64,000 nt of DNA, from assembly GCA_032717465.1 (NCBI GenBank), contig CM064655.1, positions 21,754,059 to 21,818,058 of the forward strand. The letters run 5' to 3'. The first letter of the stretch is position 1. Each line of letters starts with the position of its first letter. The position numbers were made by a program, and so were the translations under genes. Under the pieces are notes generated by a model. The model had not been told where the DNA came from, searched no databases, and worked only from the letters and a program-made list of their open reading frames with translations. This DNA is from Coenobita brevimanus (lineage: Eukaryota; Arthropoda; Malacostraca; Decapoda; Coenobitidae). Positions 37,645 through 49,033 of this stretch are shown here, in pieces.

Positions 37645-39780
37645 GTGGAAAGGTTACAAGAGGATGGAAAAAAGGCAGAATATAAGAGGGAAGTGGAGGA
37701 GCGATTGGGTAAATATGGACTGGAGCAGACGGGGAACGTGGAAGGTGTGTGCAAGATATTCACAGAAGAAATCTGTGCAGCATATGAGGTGGTGTGTGGG
37801 GTGAAGAGAAGACGAAAGGGGGTGCAAGGAACAGCTTGGTGGAATGAAGAGGTGAGGTAGGCTGTGGCACAAAACGAGAAAACATATAGTGAGTGGATGA
37901 GAAACGGGCGTGGAAGAAGTTCAGAGACGGAAGAGAGAGTTATATGTAGAGAGGGAGAGAGATTAGTAAGAGACATTATGAGGAGAGTGGGTGGGAAATT
38001 TGGAAGGAATTTGGGTGTAAATTGGAGGGAATGTAAGAAAATGTTCTGGAAAGAGGTAAAGAGAGGTAGTTAGGGTGCCAAAGAAGTTAGCTGGGGAGTG
38101 AAAGATATAAATGGTAGATTACTAGTGAAGAAGGGAGAAAAACTGAGCAGATGGAGAGAACACTTTAAGGAATGCTGAACACAGAGAATGAAAGTAATGC
38201 GAGTGTAAGTGGCTGGGGAATGGCTGGAGACGGAGGGATGTGAGGGAAGAGGAAGAAATCAGTAGGATGGAAGTTGTGGAAGCAGTGAAGAAAGATAAAA
38301 TGGGGAAAGCCCCAGGAATTGATGGAGTGTGTGGTGAAACGCTGATGCATGGGGGAGAGATAGTAGTAGAAAGGAAGTAGAATATGTGTAGATTGGCCTG
38401 GGAGGAAGGTAGAGTCCCGGAGGATTGGAAGTAATAATTATTCCTCTGTACAAAGGAAAATGGGAAGAAGTATGTGGTAATCATAGGGGCATTTGCCTTC
38501 TTAGTGTAATAGGAAAAGTATATGGTAGGATACTTATTGACAGAGTTAGGGAAATAACAGAGGAATTAGTTGGAGAAGAACAGGGAGGTTTTAGGAAGGG
38601 AAAAGGTTGTGTAGATCAGATATTCATTCTTAGATCTTTAGTGGAAGAGTTTCTAGAGAAGGGAAAGAAGTTGTATGCAACCTTCATGGATTTGGAGAAA
38701 GCGTATGACAGGGTGGATAGACAAGGAGTGTGGAAAGTATTAAGAATATATGGAGTAGATGGAAAGTTGTTGAAGGCCGTGAAGAGTATGTATGAGGGTG
38801 TTAAGGCTGCAGGGCGTGTGGATAGTGAACTGAGTGAATTTTTCTATGTCAAGGTTGGATTTAAACAGGGATTTGCAATGTCGCCATGGTTGTTCAGTCC
38901 ATATATGGATGGGGTTATAAAAGAGATACAAGGTAGGGTAGTGGATGTTGGAGCGGCCCTAATGAGACAGGGCAGTGCTTGGAAACTTCCCGTACTGTTG
39001 TTTGCAGATGATACTGTGTTGTTAAGTGAAGACGATGGGGAGCTGCAAGGCTTGGTCAGTGAGTTTGGGAGTGTGTGTAAGAAACGGAATCTAAAGGTGA
39101 ATGTAGGAAATAGTATATTATGCCCTTCGAGAGAAGCGAAGTCAGTGAACAGGAGGAAATGGAAAATGTGAGTGCGTTTAAGTACTTGGGTAGTGTGATG
39201 AGTAAGGACAGAAGATTAGAGGGTGAAGTGCTTGAAAGGGTACAACAAGGAAGAAAGGTTGCTGGTTCCTTGAAAGCAATGATATGAAACAGGGAAGTGA
39301 GCATGGAAGTGAAAAAGTTGCTACATGGGAGTATTGTGATACGAACTTTAATGTATGGAGGTGAAGCTTGGACCTTGTTGCAGGGACAGAAGTCAAGAGT
39401 GACAGCAGTGGAAATGAGTTATTTGAGAGGAGCATGTGGAGTCACATGGAGAGACAGACTGACAAATGAGGAAGTGAAGGACCGTTGTGGTGTGGATATG
39501 GATGTGATGGGAAGCGTTAGGAGAAACACACTGAGATGGTTTGGCCATGTGGAGAGGATGGAGAGTGAGAGACTGACGAGGAGAGCATATGTGAGTGAGG
39601 TGGAGGAGGGGAGAGGGAGGGGGAGACCAAGGAAGGGATAGAGGGATGGAGTGGAGAGGTATGTGAAAGAGGAGAGGGTGAGCTGGGAGCATGGCGGTGA
39701 AATGGTGGGGGACAGGGCGACATGGAGATTATTTGTTTGTGGCCACCCCTTACGGGATTAAGGCGTCTGTCAATAGATAG
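37645..39780 (+). mobile_element. LINE family L, copy 3 (5'-truncated) with 12-bp TSD
   Basis: Flanked by perfect ATTTATGCTGAG copies (37633-37644 and 39781-39792). It starts further 5' than copies 1 and 2, in the EN-RT linker (VERLQEDGKKAEYKREVE...). It then carries the linker to RT with several stops and frameshifts, an RT frame 38425-39171 holding FRKGKGCVDQ, DLEKAYDRV, QGFAMSP and FADDT, and a C-terminal frame 39297-39641 with [10 protein letters not shown]. The 3' end is ggcgtctgtcaatagatag. It is defective. It inserted into an older repeat whose uninterrupted relative lies near 44.8-45.3 kb. Confidence 0.93.
38425..39171 (+). pseudogene. RT core of LINE family L copy 3
   Basis: 248 codons from IIIPLYKGK through FADDTVLLSEDDGEL. 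The RT blocks FRKGKGC (about 38597), DLEKAYDRV (about 38692), QGFAMSPWLF (about 38868) and LLFADDT (about 38997) are all in one frame with the catalytic Asps kept. It is broken upstream (linker in other frames with stops) and downstream near 39110, where a deletion within the VGKSKVM-type block shifts the frame. Confidence 0.8.
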
Positions 39781-39900
39781 ATTTATGCTGAGTATGGTAG
39801 TATCCGAATTATTTAAAAGGCACAGAAGAGAAAAATAAGAAATAAGCAAAATAAATGGCTTAGGAAGAGGTGTTTGGGAGCTTCCTTAACCGATCATAAA
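39781..39900. repeat. Older dispersed repeat (family A), right part
   Basis: atttatgctgagtatggtag... including agaagagaaaaataagaaat and gcttaggaagaggtgtttgg matches 45199-45310 (cgctgagtatggttac...gcataggaaaaggtgttagg). Its first 12 bases are the right copy of the LINE target duplication. Confidence 0.65.
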
Positions 39901-40233
39901 ATGAGCCCTAGTCTGTATTTGCTCTAGTATATTCACCTTTATCTAAGCAGTCAAAATGGTAATATAAGAAGATTTATGAAATTACCTTGTAGTCTGTAAA
40001 TGATGGGAAAATATTGGGATTACATTGGGGTGTTTGTACAAGTGATTTTGCTTAATATTTTCACCTTTATCACAACAGACTCCCAGAGATAGATAGATGG
40101 ATAGACAGACAGATAGATAAATAGGTATAGATAGACTTAGATATGCTAGCTCGAAGACTGAAAACGCAACAAGTGTGGGAATACAAACATACAACAATAA
40201 TTGATCTGTTGCGTTGGTTAAAAATAGGGTTGA

Positions 40234-40271
<38 letters not shown>

Positions 40272-40400
40272 CGATGAAAGTTGAACTAAACATGCTCGTA
40301 GGAGGAGAAAGAGGAATAGGATATGTTCTTGACGAGCATTGCCTTCACATCACGAATCGGTAGCTTGAGCTATGGTGATGGAGGAAGATGGATGGTGGAA

Positions 40401-40462
<62 letters not shown>

Positions 40463-40640
40463 TCCACTCCACTTGATGACTCTGCACATCACCAGCACAT
40501 CCCCACCACCAACTCCTCATACATCATCAAGCCTCTCCATTACACACCGCCATTAAACGTGAAGGAGTGCATGAATTTCGCTTGCTTGGTTTGTCTGCCT
40601 CTATCTGTCGACGAGGTATGTTGAAACTTAGGGATGGAAT

Positions 40641-40677
<37 letters not shown>
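39901..40677. repeat. Mixed region: GATA patch, (GAT)n and (GA)n arrays, no gene
   Basis: AGATAGATGG-type patch at 40087-40140, GAT array at 40215-40275, GA arrays at 40405-40458 and 40645-40676. Short ORFs between the arrays have no recognisable domain. Confidence 0.7.
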
Positions 40678-40678
<1 letters not shown>

Positions 40679-41912
40679 CTCACTAAAACCGCAATTATTC
40701 TTCTTACCGGCCTCCCTCCCCGCAAAAAGCACTAAATAACACTTTACTTGGAACGTACATTCAGTAACTTAGGATTTTTCGTATCACCAGTTATTCAGCG
40801 ATTTTTTCATATGATACTGTTGAATATTCTTTTGCAGGTAACAGCTGAAAATATATGTCGATTTTGACCACACCAAAATGACAAAGATAATATACTGTAA
40901 AGGTGATGTATGAAAAAAGAAGTGTCGCGAAGTTACCTGTGCTAATTACAACACCCCACAGGACTATAGGTCTTGTCAGTCCAGCACATACACCCGGGAG
41001 AAAAATATAGGAATGACTTACAACACATCAGCCAAACTTATTTTTAAGTCCACCAAAAGAAAATAATAACAAGTGTACTTCGACTTGATACACTGAATAC
41101 ATTTACGAACACTAACTTCAGACATGGCAAAGAACCAACTTCTCGTGTACGCAAACATTACATTAAATCAGTACCACGCTAACCCCGCGTGGACACCCAA
41201 TTTATCAGACACAAAACACAACACCTTCCACACAATAGGGTATAAAGCACCTCGCATCAACAGTGAATGCAAACAAGTAACATCCATATAGCACCAATGC
41301 ACAGACGCGGGTATTGAGAGTCAGTGACCACCAAGATATAAGTGAAGCATAATTTCTTTCATTAGTACACAAGACTCCAGCATTCGTATCACATCCAGGC
41401 AAATACAACTGTCCAAATTGCATTAAGAACCAACCATAAAGTTTAAAGAAATAGGTATTACATTTCTCCTCAGAGCAATATCTCCACACATAGCTACTCG
41501 GAAACACATTTAAAAGGCCATGCATGAATAATCTAGCTATACACTACACGGTTAGCATCACCTATTCTTCCACACTACATATTGGTAGCTTTGTGGGGCG
41601 CGGAATGCACCTAACTTAAAAGTCAAATATCTTATGTTGGCACCTGTTGTCAGCTCCCACGTAATCGATAAGAATAGAGCATGTGGTTTTCCAGCCACAA
41701 AAATAACCACTTCAGTCCCATACACTTCCCCTACACAGCACTTCAATCCCCCTTCAGCCCACTACAAGCTACGTGTCTCTAGTTTCCTTACATACCGTAC
41801 CCATATAGTCCCACAGCACAAACCTAAGTATCCCTACAGTCTACATACTTACCCTTTCCAGTCCCTACAGACCCAAGCACACCCCTACCAATCCGCAGTA
41901 GGATATCCAGCA
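40678..41912. other. No gene seen
   Basis: About 1.2 kb of ordinary to A/C-rich sequence. A 106-codon frame on the minus strand (41205-41525) lacks any recognisable domain and may be chance. The sequence becomes progressively CACA/CCTACA-rich toward 41900. Confidence 0.4.
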
Positions 41913-41950
<38 letters not shown>

Positions 41951-41973
41951 CACACACACACATACACACACAC

Positions 41974-42058
<85 letters not shown>

Positions 42059-42330
42059 CATCCCCCTTCACACAGACACACGCCATCACACATCTGTACA
42101 CCCCCCCATACATCACACACCCTTCCACACATATACTGTACACCTACTTAAACACTCATACACCTATACGCATACACAATCTCTTTTCTCATCCCTGTAT
42201 ACCCTTCCACACATCTGCACACACTTCGACACTCATACAGTCTCTCTCTACATTCTTACATTCTCTACACATCCCTGCACATTCCTACATACATTACCAC
42301 AACCAAACACATCCTTACATCAACCCACAT
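41913..42330. repeat. Long (CA)n and a degenerate CAYAC tract
   Basis: CA array of about 70 units with CG/TA interruptions (41913-42055) grading into acactcatacacc-type sequence to about 42330. The H/T-rich frame across it is a repeat translation. Confidence 0.9.
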
Positions 42331-42379
42331 CACCCCCGGCCGGAACTATAACTCACACTAATTCCAAGGCCTGGCTGCC

Positions 42380-42535
42380 TTGAAGTGGGATGGGGAGGGG
42401 GCTAGAGGGCAGAGGAGGAAGGGAAAGGGAGTGGGGCAGGAGGGGGCGGGGGGAAGGGAAAGGGGTGGGGGGCAGGAGGGGACTGGGGAGGAAGGGAACA
42501 GGAGAGGAGGGGGGCAGGAGAGAGAGACCGAGGCC
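42380..42535. repeat. G-rich purine tract
   Basis: GGGGAGGGGGC and GGAGGGGACTGGGGAGG words with many G runs of four or more; G-quadruplex potential on the plus strand. Confidence 0.7.
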
Positions 42536-42740
42536 CATACAATTACTGGATAACATCAGCGTCGGCCTGGCGGTTAAATACTTCCCCTTCAGGTGGTAAT
42601 TTTCTCCTGTAGGTTGGTCAGTGGCTGCTTTGTTCATGTGGGGTGTGAATATTGACCACTAGCCCCCGTTCACTCCCGTCCCGAAAAAAAAAAAAAATGG
42701 AAAACAACTACTGGTGAATTATAAACATGAGATGTGTAAC

Positions 42741-42742
<2 letters not shown>

Positions 42743-42787
<45 letters not shown>

Positions 42788-42987
42788 AGGGGGGCGCGGT
42801 AGCACAGTGATAGCGCTCTGAGCTTGTGATCGGGAGGTCGCAAGTTCGAGCCTCGCCCGGGGCTACCGTTGCCGGGAGGGGTAGCTCCCTCCTGTAACCC
42901 CAGCGGGGCTACCGGTATATGGCCTTTGTTGCCTAGCTCGGGGAATTCATTTCTCCATTCTCTCTCTCTCTCTCTCTCTCAATGTAA
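42743..42987 (+). mobile_element. tRNA-derived SINE inserted in a (CT)n array
   Basis: CT repeats on both sides (42743-42787 and 42958-42980) enclose a 170-base element. It starts ggggggcgcggtagcacagt with an A box-like tagcacagtgatagc and a B box agttcgagcc. A GC-rich body follows (gggaggggtagctccctcc). The tRNA-like 72 bases do not form a regular anticodon stem, so this is a SINE rather than a tRNA gene. The duplicated CT flanks fit insertion into a microsatellite. Confidence 0.7.
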
Positions 42988-43274
42988 TACTGAGGCAGGA
43001 AAAATGTCGGGTATATATTAAACATGTAATATGAATCTCACTGCTTCTGTTCACTCCACAAGAACTACAAAAACTAATGAAAAAGAATTACGCGTAAGAC
43101 TTGTATATTTCATTTCCGCCTCTCCTTTCATTAAACACTATCTTCTTAAGGCCTGAGGTCTAAGCACGTCTTTGTTCATACATTGGTTAGCTAAGCATTT
43201 TTTGAGAGGAACCAGTTGATGATGACTGGCCTTTATTCATTCATCTTCATAAAGACGTAAGGAAAGTATTGACT

Positions 43275-43334
<60 letters not shown>

Positions 43335-44057
43335 TAGATGTAAGAGGATAGACAGATATCGGTATGTACTGCTTGGAGTCTTATGTATTCATCACTCACC
43401 ACTCCGCTCACTCCTTTCGCCGAAAAAAAAAAAAAAAAAAAAAGACGTAAGTGCTTATTTCCTTATCTCAGAGCCGCTTCCCACAAAATTTTAGCGCTGT
43501 TCAAAATATTCACACTAATATTCCTGTAAGACTGGAGGGTACTGGTAGGTTTCTTCGGAGTGTTTATTTAAATAATTATTTGTTTATTTTGCTCTTTCCT
43601 ATATTATCCGTCATAAAGTTCTTCAAACCCTGTATCATGATCGCCTACCTTCTACCACTAGCGTACCATCTTCGCTGAAAAAGGAAATTGCATTAAGGAA
43701 AATAATACGTTCTTTGCTGAAAGTAGGTATGAGATGTTTGTGTTATACTCACTCCATTCTTTAAAAAATAATATCATGAGAGGAACTGCTAAGTAGTAAT
43801 CCCCTCCGTTCACTCCCTCTTTGTACAAATAAATAAATATTCATTCTTTCATCACCTAATCCAGTGTCCACCCATGAGGCGCGTATAAACCCGGGGCTAG
43901 GCAAGTTAGTCCTGACATTTAAGATGAGAGTGACCAGTCTCACTCATCCTTGAATGGAATTATGTGAGAAGTAAACTCCAACCACCCCTTCGATATAAAC
44001 CTGCACTGGCTCAATGCGACTGGAGCGCCTTAATTGCCCACCAAGCCACCAGGCGCC
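42988..44057. other. No gene seen; (CA)n and poly-A
   Basis: CA array at 43278-43332 and A run at 43422-43443; otherwise ordinary sequence. Words like cccgttcactcc followed by an A run recur (42668, 43402, 43805) and may be remains of one short repeat family. Confidence 0.5.
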
Positions 44058-44290
44058 ATAATTTGGTTATATGGTTACCACACTACGTAGTAAATGGTTT
44101 CTTGGTGTGCAGGAAACCATATGGCTTGTCAGTGTAGTCATCCGTAGACAGAAAGAACGGGAGAGAATGAAGGAAGGAAAGACAGAAGAGGAAGGATGAA
44201 AAGCAGGAAGGAAGAGAGGAAAGGACAAGCATCCGAGAGCAGCACTACATCGAGTGAGTGGATGGTAAGCTCCCCCACCAACCATAAATT
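44058..44290. repeat. Unnamed dispersed repeat, family R, copy 1
   Basis: tttggttatatggttaccac, tggtttcttgg.. and caggaaaccatatggcttgt followed by a purine-rich stretch and gagtgagtggatg match 47925-48168 along about 230 bases. It has a short internal palindrome (ATGGTTTC...GAAACCAT). Confidence 0.75.
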
Positions 44291-44467
44291 TAAAAAAATA
44301 AATAAAAAAAGAATGAAAAAAGGGTATGTATACTGTGTTACCTTAAGTTATAATCGCTCACGTTCATTTACTCCTGTTATGAAATTAATAACAATTAAAC
44401 GATAGACATCTACTGTATGTTTTGCGTAAGTAATGCTCAACCATTTTTTTTCTCCCATCTACTTTCA

Positions 44468-44498
44468 AGGAGAGAGAGAGAGAGAGAGAGAGAGAGAA
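44468..44498. repeat. (GA)n microsatellite
   Basis: About 15 GA units. Confidence 0.95.
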
Positions 44499-44759
44499 TC
44501 GGACTGGTGATGATGAACGGGAGAAAAGGAATCCGGTAGCGCTTTCCTGTGGGCTAAGATAAGGGTCGGCCATTTACCAGACTTATCCATCACTTCACCC
44601 ATCTTGCTCATAATCAGCGATACTTTTTTAGGCATTGATAAGTGTTCACTGCACCAAATAGGTGTATGCGTTGGGCCGAATTTCGCTCCCTGCTGTTGGA
44701 CTGTTTCTTTGTCCCTTAGAGGATGTCTCTCCGGAGGTATAGACTCTCGTAAAATCAAA

Positions 44760-45042
44760 TGGGTTTACTTGGGCTCGTATTCTCGTCGCCTGAGAAGGCT
44801 CCATAGCACTTCATTACTATCGACTTATTTTTGGATATGGGTGGATTATATCCTTTTGTACAGTGATTCTCAAACTATGGGTCGCGACCCAAAGGTAGGT
44901 CGCGAGAGGAATTTTGATGGGTCGCAGGGACATAGAATACGCCTAATGCTTTCAGTGTATTTTGTTTACTTAATTGAAATTGTAACTATCCTTATTACAC
45001 TATTAGCATATTCATGATAACTGTGATAGGCTATATACCGGT

Positions 45043-45096
<54 letters not shown>

Positions 45097-45310
45097 CGCT
45101 CGCTCGCTCTCTCTCTCTACTCTGTGGGTCGCGAAGTCTTGAAATATTCCACATAACTACAAACACTAAAAGTGTGAGAACCGCTGCTTTAGTACGTTGT
45201 TTTCGCTGAGTATGGTTACATTAGAAGGATTTGTATTGCACTGAAGAGGACAGTAAAATGTAAGAAGCAAAATGAATCGCATAGGAAAAGGTGTTAGGAA
45301 ATTTTAATTA
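44760..45310. repeat. Older dispersed repeat (family A), second copy, carrying a hAT MITE
   Basis: Left part (44765-44852) and right part (45195-45310) match the two flanks of LINE copy 3 at 37.5 and 39.8 kb. Here the LINE site is empty: gttttcgctgagtatgg corresponds to the filled-site TSD-containing sequence. The copy is itself interrupted by a different insertion, the MITE at 44861-45186. Confidence 0.65.
44861..45186. mobile_element. hAT-like MITE with 8-bp target duplication
   Basis: Ends cagtgattctcaaactatgg and, inverted, gtgagaaccgctg form short TIRs of the CAGNGGTTCTCA type typical of hAT elements. Subterminal GGGTCGCG words occur on both arms. It is flanked by CTTTTGTA (44853-44860) and CTTTAGTA (45187-45194), an 8-bp duplication with one mismatch. 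The interior holds a (CT)n array (45043-45118). No transposase. Confidence 0.88.
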
Positions 45311-45437
45311 TCCAACAAAAATACGAATTAAAGAAAGCTGTCCTCAGTTTACAGGGATTAATAGGAAGTGTATGTATTCACTTCACCTCGAGAATGTTGT
45401 TGTCTTTCCTGAAGTAAATATGATTGCCTGGTGATAA

Positions 45438-45447
45438 CTATACTTCG

Positions 45448-45479
<32 letters not shown>

Positions 45480-45688
45480 GAGGCGAAGATGCACTTGACA
45501 GGTTGATGATGATTGGCTGAATGCATCATATCCCAAAAATATTTACTAACCCAAATTTTCCCCTCAGATATTTGTTGTCAGTTAATAATGCCAGATTATG
45601 CAGTAATGTTGCATTCAGCCAATAATCACCAATCTGTCAAGTGCATCTTCACCTCGATAAAAAAAAAAAAAAAAAAAAATTAGTATAG
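45438..45688. repeat. Foldback element with poly-T/poly-A arms
   Basis: ctatact..T27..aaatcgaggcgaagatgcac...gattggctgaatgca pairs with tgcattcagccaataatcac...gtgcatcttcacctcgat..A22..agtatag. Arms are about 95-100 bases with a loop of about 60. No coding capacity. Confidence 0.8.
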
Positions 45689-45869
45689 AATCTAATAAGA
45701 GATAAAATACATTCTCCGTCTGAAGTGGTTCATCCCATCCTCCGCGAGAAGTCTTTTCTTAGATGGCAATAATTGTCAGACGGTCGCAGAAAGATGGATA
45801 AAACGATGTCATTTTACAAGAAGGGTTGTTAAACGCGAATATCCTGTGACACAATTTACAGGCTTCGCA

Positions 45870-45901
<32 letters not shown>

Positions 45902-46499
45902 GGGGAGAATAAATAAATAAAAAAATGCATTGATGCGTGAGAGAGCATGAAGAGGAGGAAACGATGAAAATAAATCAAATCCCACCGTGACTTAGCACGA
46001 CCAGAATTTGACCTTGGCCTCTTGGTCTGTGTACCGTATATTCGATAGCTTAAAAGATCTCGTAACACTTATTTTTCTGCTATTTATTGGCTTGTTACAC
46101 CTCAATCCCACGACTCCGGTGCGGTATTTTTAATTTTATCCTTTCTGTTGTGTGACTATTTTAGTGATTTTAGAGAAGACTGCTTGCAATGAAGAAGTTA
46201 ATGATGACTATTTTTTACATCCTTCAAAATGTAAAGTATCTCCTAAAATTGTCAAAAAGCAAAAATAACAAACTAAAACAATTACGTCAGTCGGATTCAA
46301 GGGTAACAGAGATGTAAAAGCATACAAGAAGATTTTAGGGTGATGTATACGTAGTGAATCGCTTATGAAAAAGTGCGACGTAGCCTCTCATGCCACTTAG
46401 AACGCGGTGCCATGCTGGAGTAAATAAACCAGCCAAGTTAACCAGTGCAATGAGTCTACTGTACAGCAGAACACACCCACAGAGATGGATCGGGATAGG
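45689..46499. other. No gene seen; poly-T run
   Basis: T26 at 45875-45900; otherwise ordinary sequence with no recognised feature. Confidence 0.4.
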
Positions 46500-47262
46500 G
46501 TAGGGGAGAGGTTGGGAGGTTAGGTATCGTAGGGTGTGGTGGGGCAAGTAATCAAGAGTCGGGATGGAGGGAGGAAGGATGGGGTAGCGTAAAGCAAGGT
46601 AGGGAATAGGGTAGGGTAGAGCGGGGCAAGGCAGGATAAGGTAGGGTAGGTGGTGGTGTCAGATTGAGAGGGTGGAGGTACAGGGTAAGGAAGGGTATGT
46701 TTGGGAGGGGGCCAAGGAAATAGAGACGGGGAGGGCAGGTGGTGGGGAGGGGGGGCAAAAAGTGCAGTTAAAGGTAAGGTAGGCGATGGTTGGATAGGTC
46801 ACAGTAAGTTAAAGTAGATGATGATGGTAGGGTAGAAGGGCAGGGATGTGTGGGGTAGATGGTGGTGAGTGGGTGGTAGGAACAGGGCAAGGTAGATTGT
46901 ATGAGGGTTGGGGCCGGAGGAGGAACATACAGGGTAAAGCAGGGCATGGCAGATGGTTACTGGGGAGGGGCTCAACGAGGGAGAAGAGAAGCGACAAGGA
47001 AGTGTGGGGGATATGATACGAACAGTGCATGGTAAGAAAGACAAGGTAAATGGAGAAGAGATTACAAGGTAGGGTTAAGAGGCACTGCAGAGTAGGGTGG
47101 GTGGTAAAGGGTAGTAAGAAGCAGGGTAGGGCAGGCCGGTGCAAGGTAGGGCAGGGCGGGGCAGGGCATAACAGGGCAAGGCAAGGCAAGTAGATGATTG
47201 AGGGTGGGGGGGATACAGAGGCACAGGGCAGAGCAGAGCAGGGCAGGGTAGGTAGTAGTAGT
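46500..47262. repeat. Degenerate GGTAGGGCA-type G-rich array
   Basis: About 760 bases of imperfect words ggtagggta, gggcagggcaagg and ggtaggtggt with drifting phase. It is strongly G-rich on the plus strand and a candidate for G-quadruplex formation. Minus-strand P/L-rich ORFs in three frames are artefacts. Confidence 0.75.
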
Positions 47263-47784
47263 GGTGGTGTTTGTGGCGGTGGTGATGATGGATAGCAACA
47301 GAAGCATTAATAACCAGAGCTTGTCGGGTCTTGCGCCATCACACACACGTTAACAGGACCGATAATTGTTTAAAGGCACAAGGCTGACTGAGCACGTATG
47401 GGGGTTTAGAATCTCTCCACGACAGGTCTAGATTGTGCTGTTTACTTTTACTTTTCACCATGGATGAACCCTGGGATTAAGTGTTCATCAATGGTGAGAT
47501 AAGACAGACGAAGTAATGTATGAGTTCAGAATGAAGTTTGTTAGGTATATGGCCGTAGAGAGATAAGACTGTGTTGAAGTGAGTGCTGTTATTTCGTTGT
47601 CAGATCAGAGAACACCTTCTCTTAAAGTAATAGATACTTTGTATGTATGTGGGTGTTGGAGACTGTTTATAAGAGGGGAAAATTACTAATATCATATTTC
47701 CCCCCACCAGATTCAGCGTCAAGCAGTAGATAGCTAGCTAACTAGATAGATTAACTGATTGATTGGCTAATGGACATATAGATA
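47263..47784. other. No gene seen
   Basis: Ordinary sequence ending in TAGCTAGCTAACTAGATAG-type words before the SINE tail. Confidence 0.4.
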
Positions 47785-47908
47785 TAATTCTATCTATCTA
47801 TCTATTGCCAGACGCCATAATCCCGTATGGGGTGGCCATTTGACTCTGAGTTATTTGTTTTATAGGGAGGGGCACTAACCCTCCACCAACCCACTTGACA
47901 CGTAGGGA
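47785..47908 (-). mobile_element. 5S rRNA-derived SINE, copy 3 (tail and body only)
   Basis: On the minus strand it ends ggcgtctggcaatagatagatag, the exact tail type of LINE family L. Upstream it has the same body as copies 1 and 2 (tagtgcccctccct, tccctacgtgtcaagtgggt). The 5S part is missing: at 47908 it joins the family R repeat instead. Confidence 0.8.
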
Positions 47909-47917
47909 GCACGTATG

Positions 47918-48168
47918 GTTTGGTTATATGGTTACCACCCAGCGTTGTAAATGGTTTCTTGGCTTACAGGAAACCATTTGGCTTGTCACTCAATGTAAAG
48001 CCACCTGTAACGGAAAGAAAACCATTAAGTAGTGACAGGAAAGATGGGAGAAATAGGAAAAGAGGAGGGCAGGCACAGAAAAAGAATGATAAAGGCTAAG
48101 GAAGAAGTAGACAGCATTACATCAAGTGAGTGGATGATGGTCGCCACCACCTACCACTAAATTCTATA
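47918..48168. repeat. Unnamed dispersed repeat, family R, copy 2
   Basis: Matches 44058-44290 (tggttatatggttaccac, tggtttcttgg, aggaaaccattt, purine-rich middle, catcaagtgagtggatg). Directly fused to the truncated 5S SINE on its left. Confidence 0.75.
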
Positions 48169-48497
48169 AACTTGCAATACAGTGACGCTTTATTTCACAT
48201 TCTTGCTAATCCAAGACAGTTATTTATTAAGTTAAGGTTAGGAAAATACTCTAGTTTTAAAGGAACTTGTGAAAGTCTTATCTAAACCCTTCTAGTTTCC
48301 TGATCCAAATAGAGCTGTCTGGAGAATGCAAAATTTAAACAGAGCTAGATGTCATTGTAATAAAAGGAATAAGAAGTTAGTAATGCGATAGCTACGTCAG
48401 CGAATCGATCAGGGCACGGAAAAAAAAAATGAAAAAAAGATCAGTTGCCTGTCTCATTTTATTTTCCCCCCCAGGAAGGACAGGAAAGCAGAGTACA

Positions 48498-48599
48498 GAC
48501 TAATCCACTTGTTTCTTGTTCCTCTTTCAAAGACTAATCCACTTGTTTCTTGTTCCTCTTTCAAAGACTAATCCACTTGTTTCTTGCTCCTCTTTCAAA
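48498..48599. repeat. Three tandem 34-bp units
   Basis: gactaatccacttgtttctt plus gttcctctttcaaa is repeated three times with a single change in the third copy, so expansion is recent. Confidence 0.97.
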
Positions 48600-48988
48600 A
48601 ACAGATCCTATTTCTTCCCAAGTATATTTGTTCTTCTCCCCCTCCTCTCCCCAAGAAAGCTACAAGTGGGGATTTGACTGTAAGTTTGTGATTTCGGGAG
48701 CTGCCTTGCAAATGATCCGTGTTGCAGGCCTCGTGATGACAAGCCGGTGTACAGTATACACGGTGGTTGAGGATTCGATGTCGCGGGCGTATCAATCATG
48801 GCACCGCTAATAATACCACCACGCAATGTATCTAGGCCAACAAGATGAAAGTGTGAGGTACAGGAGGCGACAACAGTTGTGTCGCCTCTCTTGTTTTTGT
48901 CTGTGGACTTCATGAATCAATCTGGTGAAATAATTGCAAGTGCCAGAGATGATTTATTTAGTAACGTATCAGAAAACTATGTGTCAAT

Positions 48989-49033
<45 letters not shown>

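Noticed and set aside
41205..41525. 106-codon minus-strand ORF with cysteine and aromatic residues
   Set aside because: No recognisable domain, no initiation or splice context, and ORFs this long are expected by chance in 64 kb.
42788..42862. Functional tRNA gene
   Set aside because: The anticodon stem is mismatched and a SINE-like body follows.
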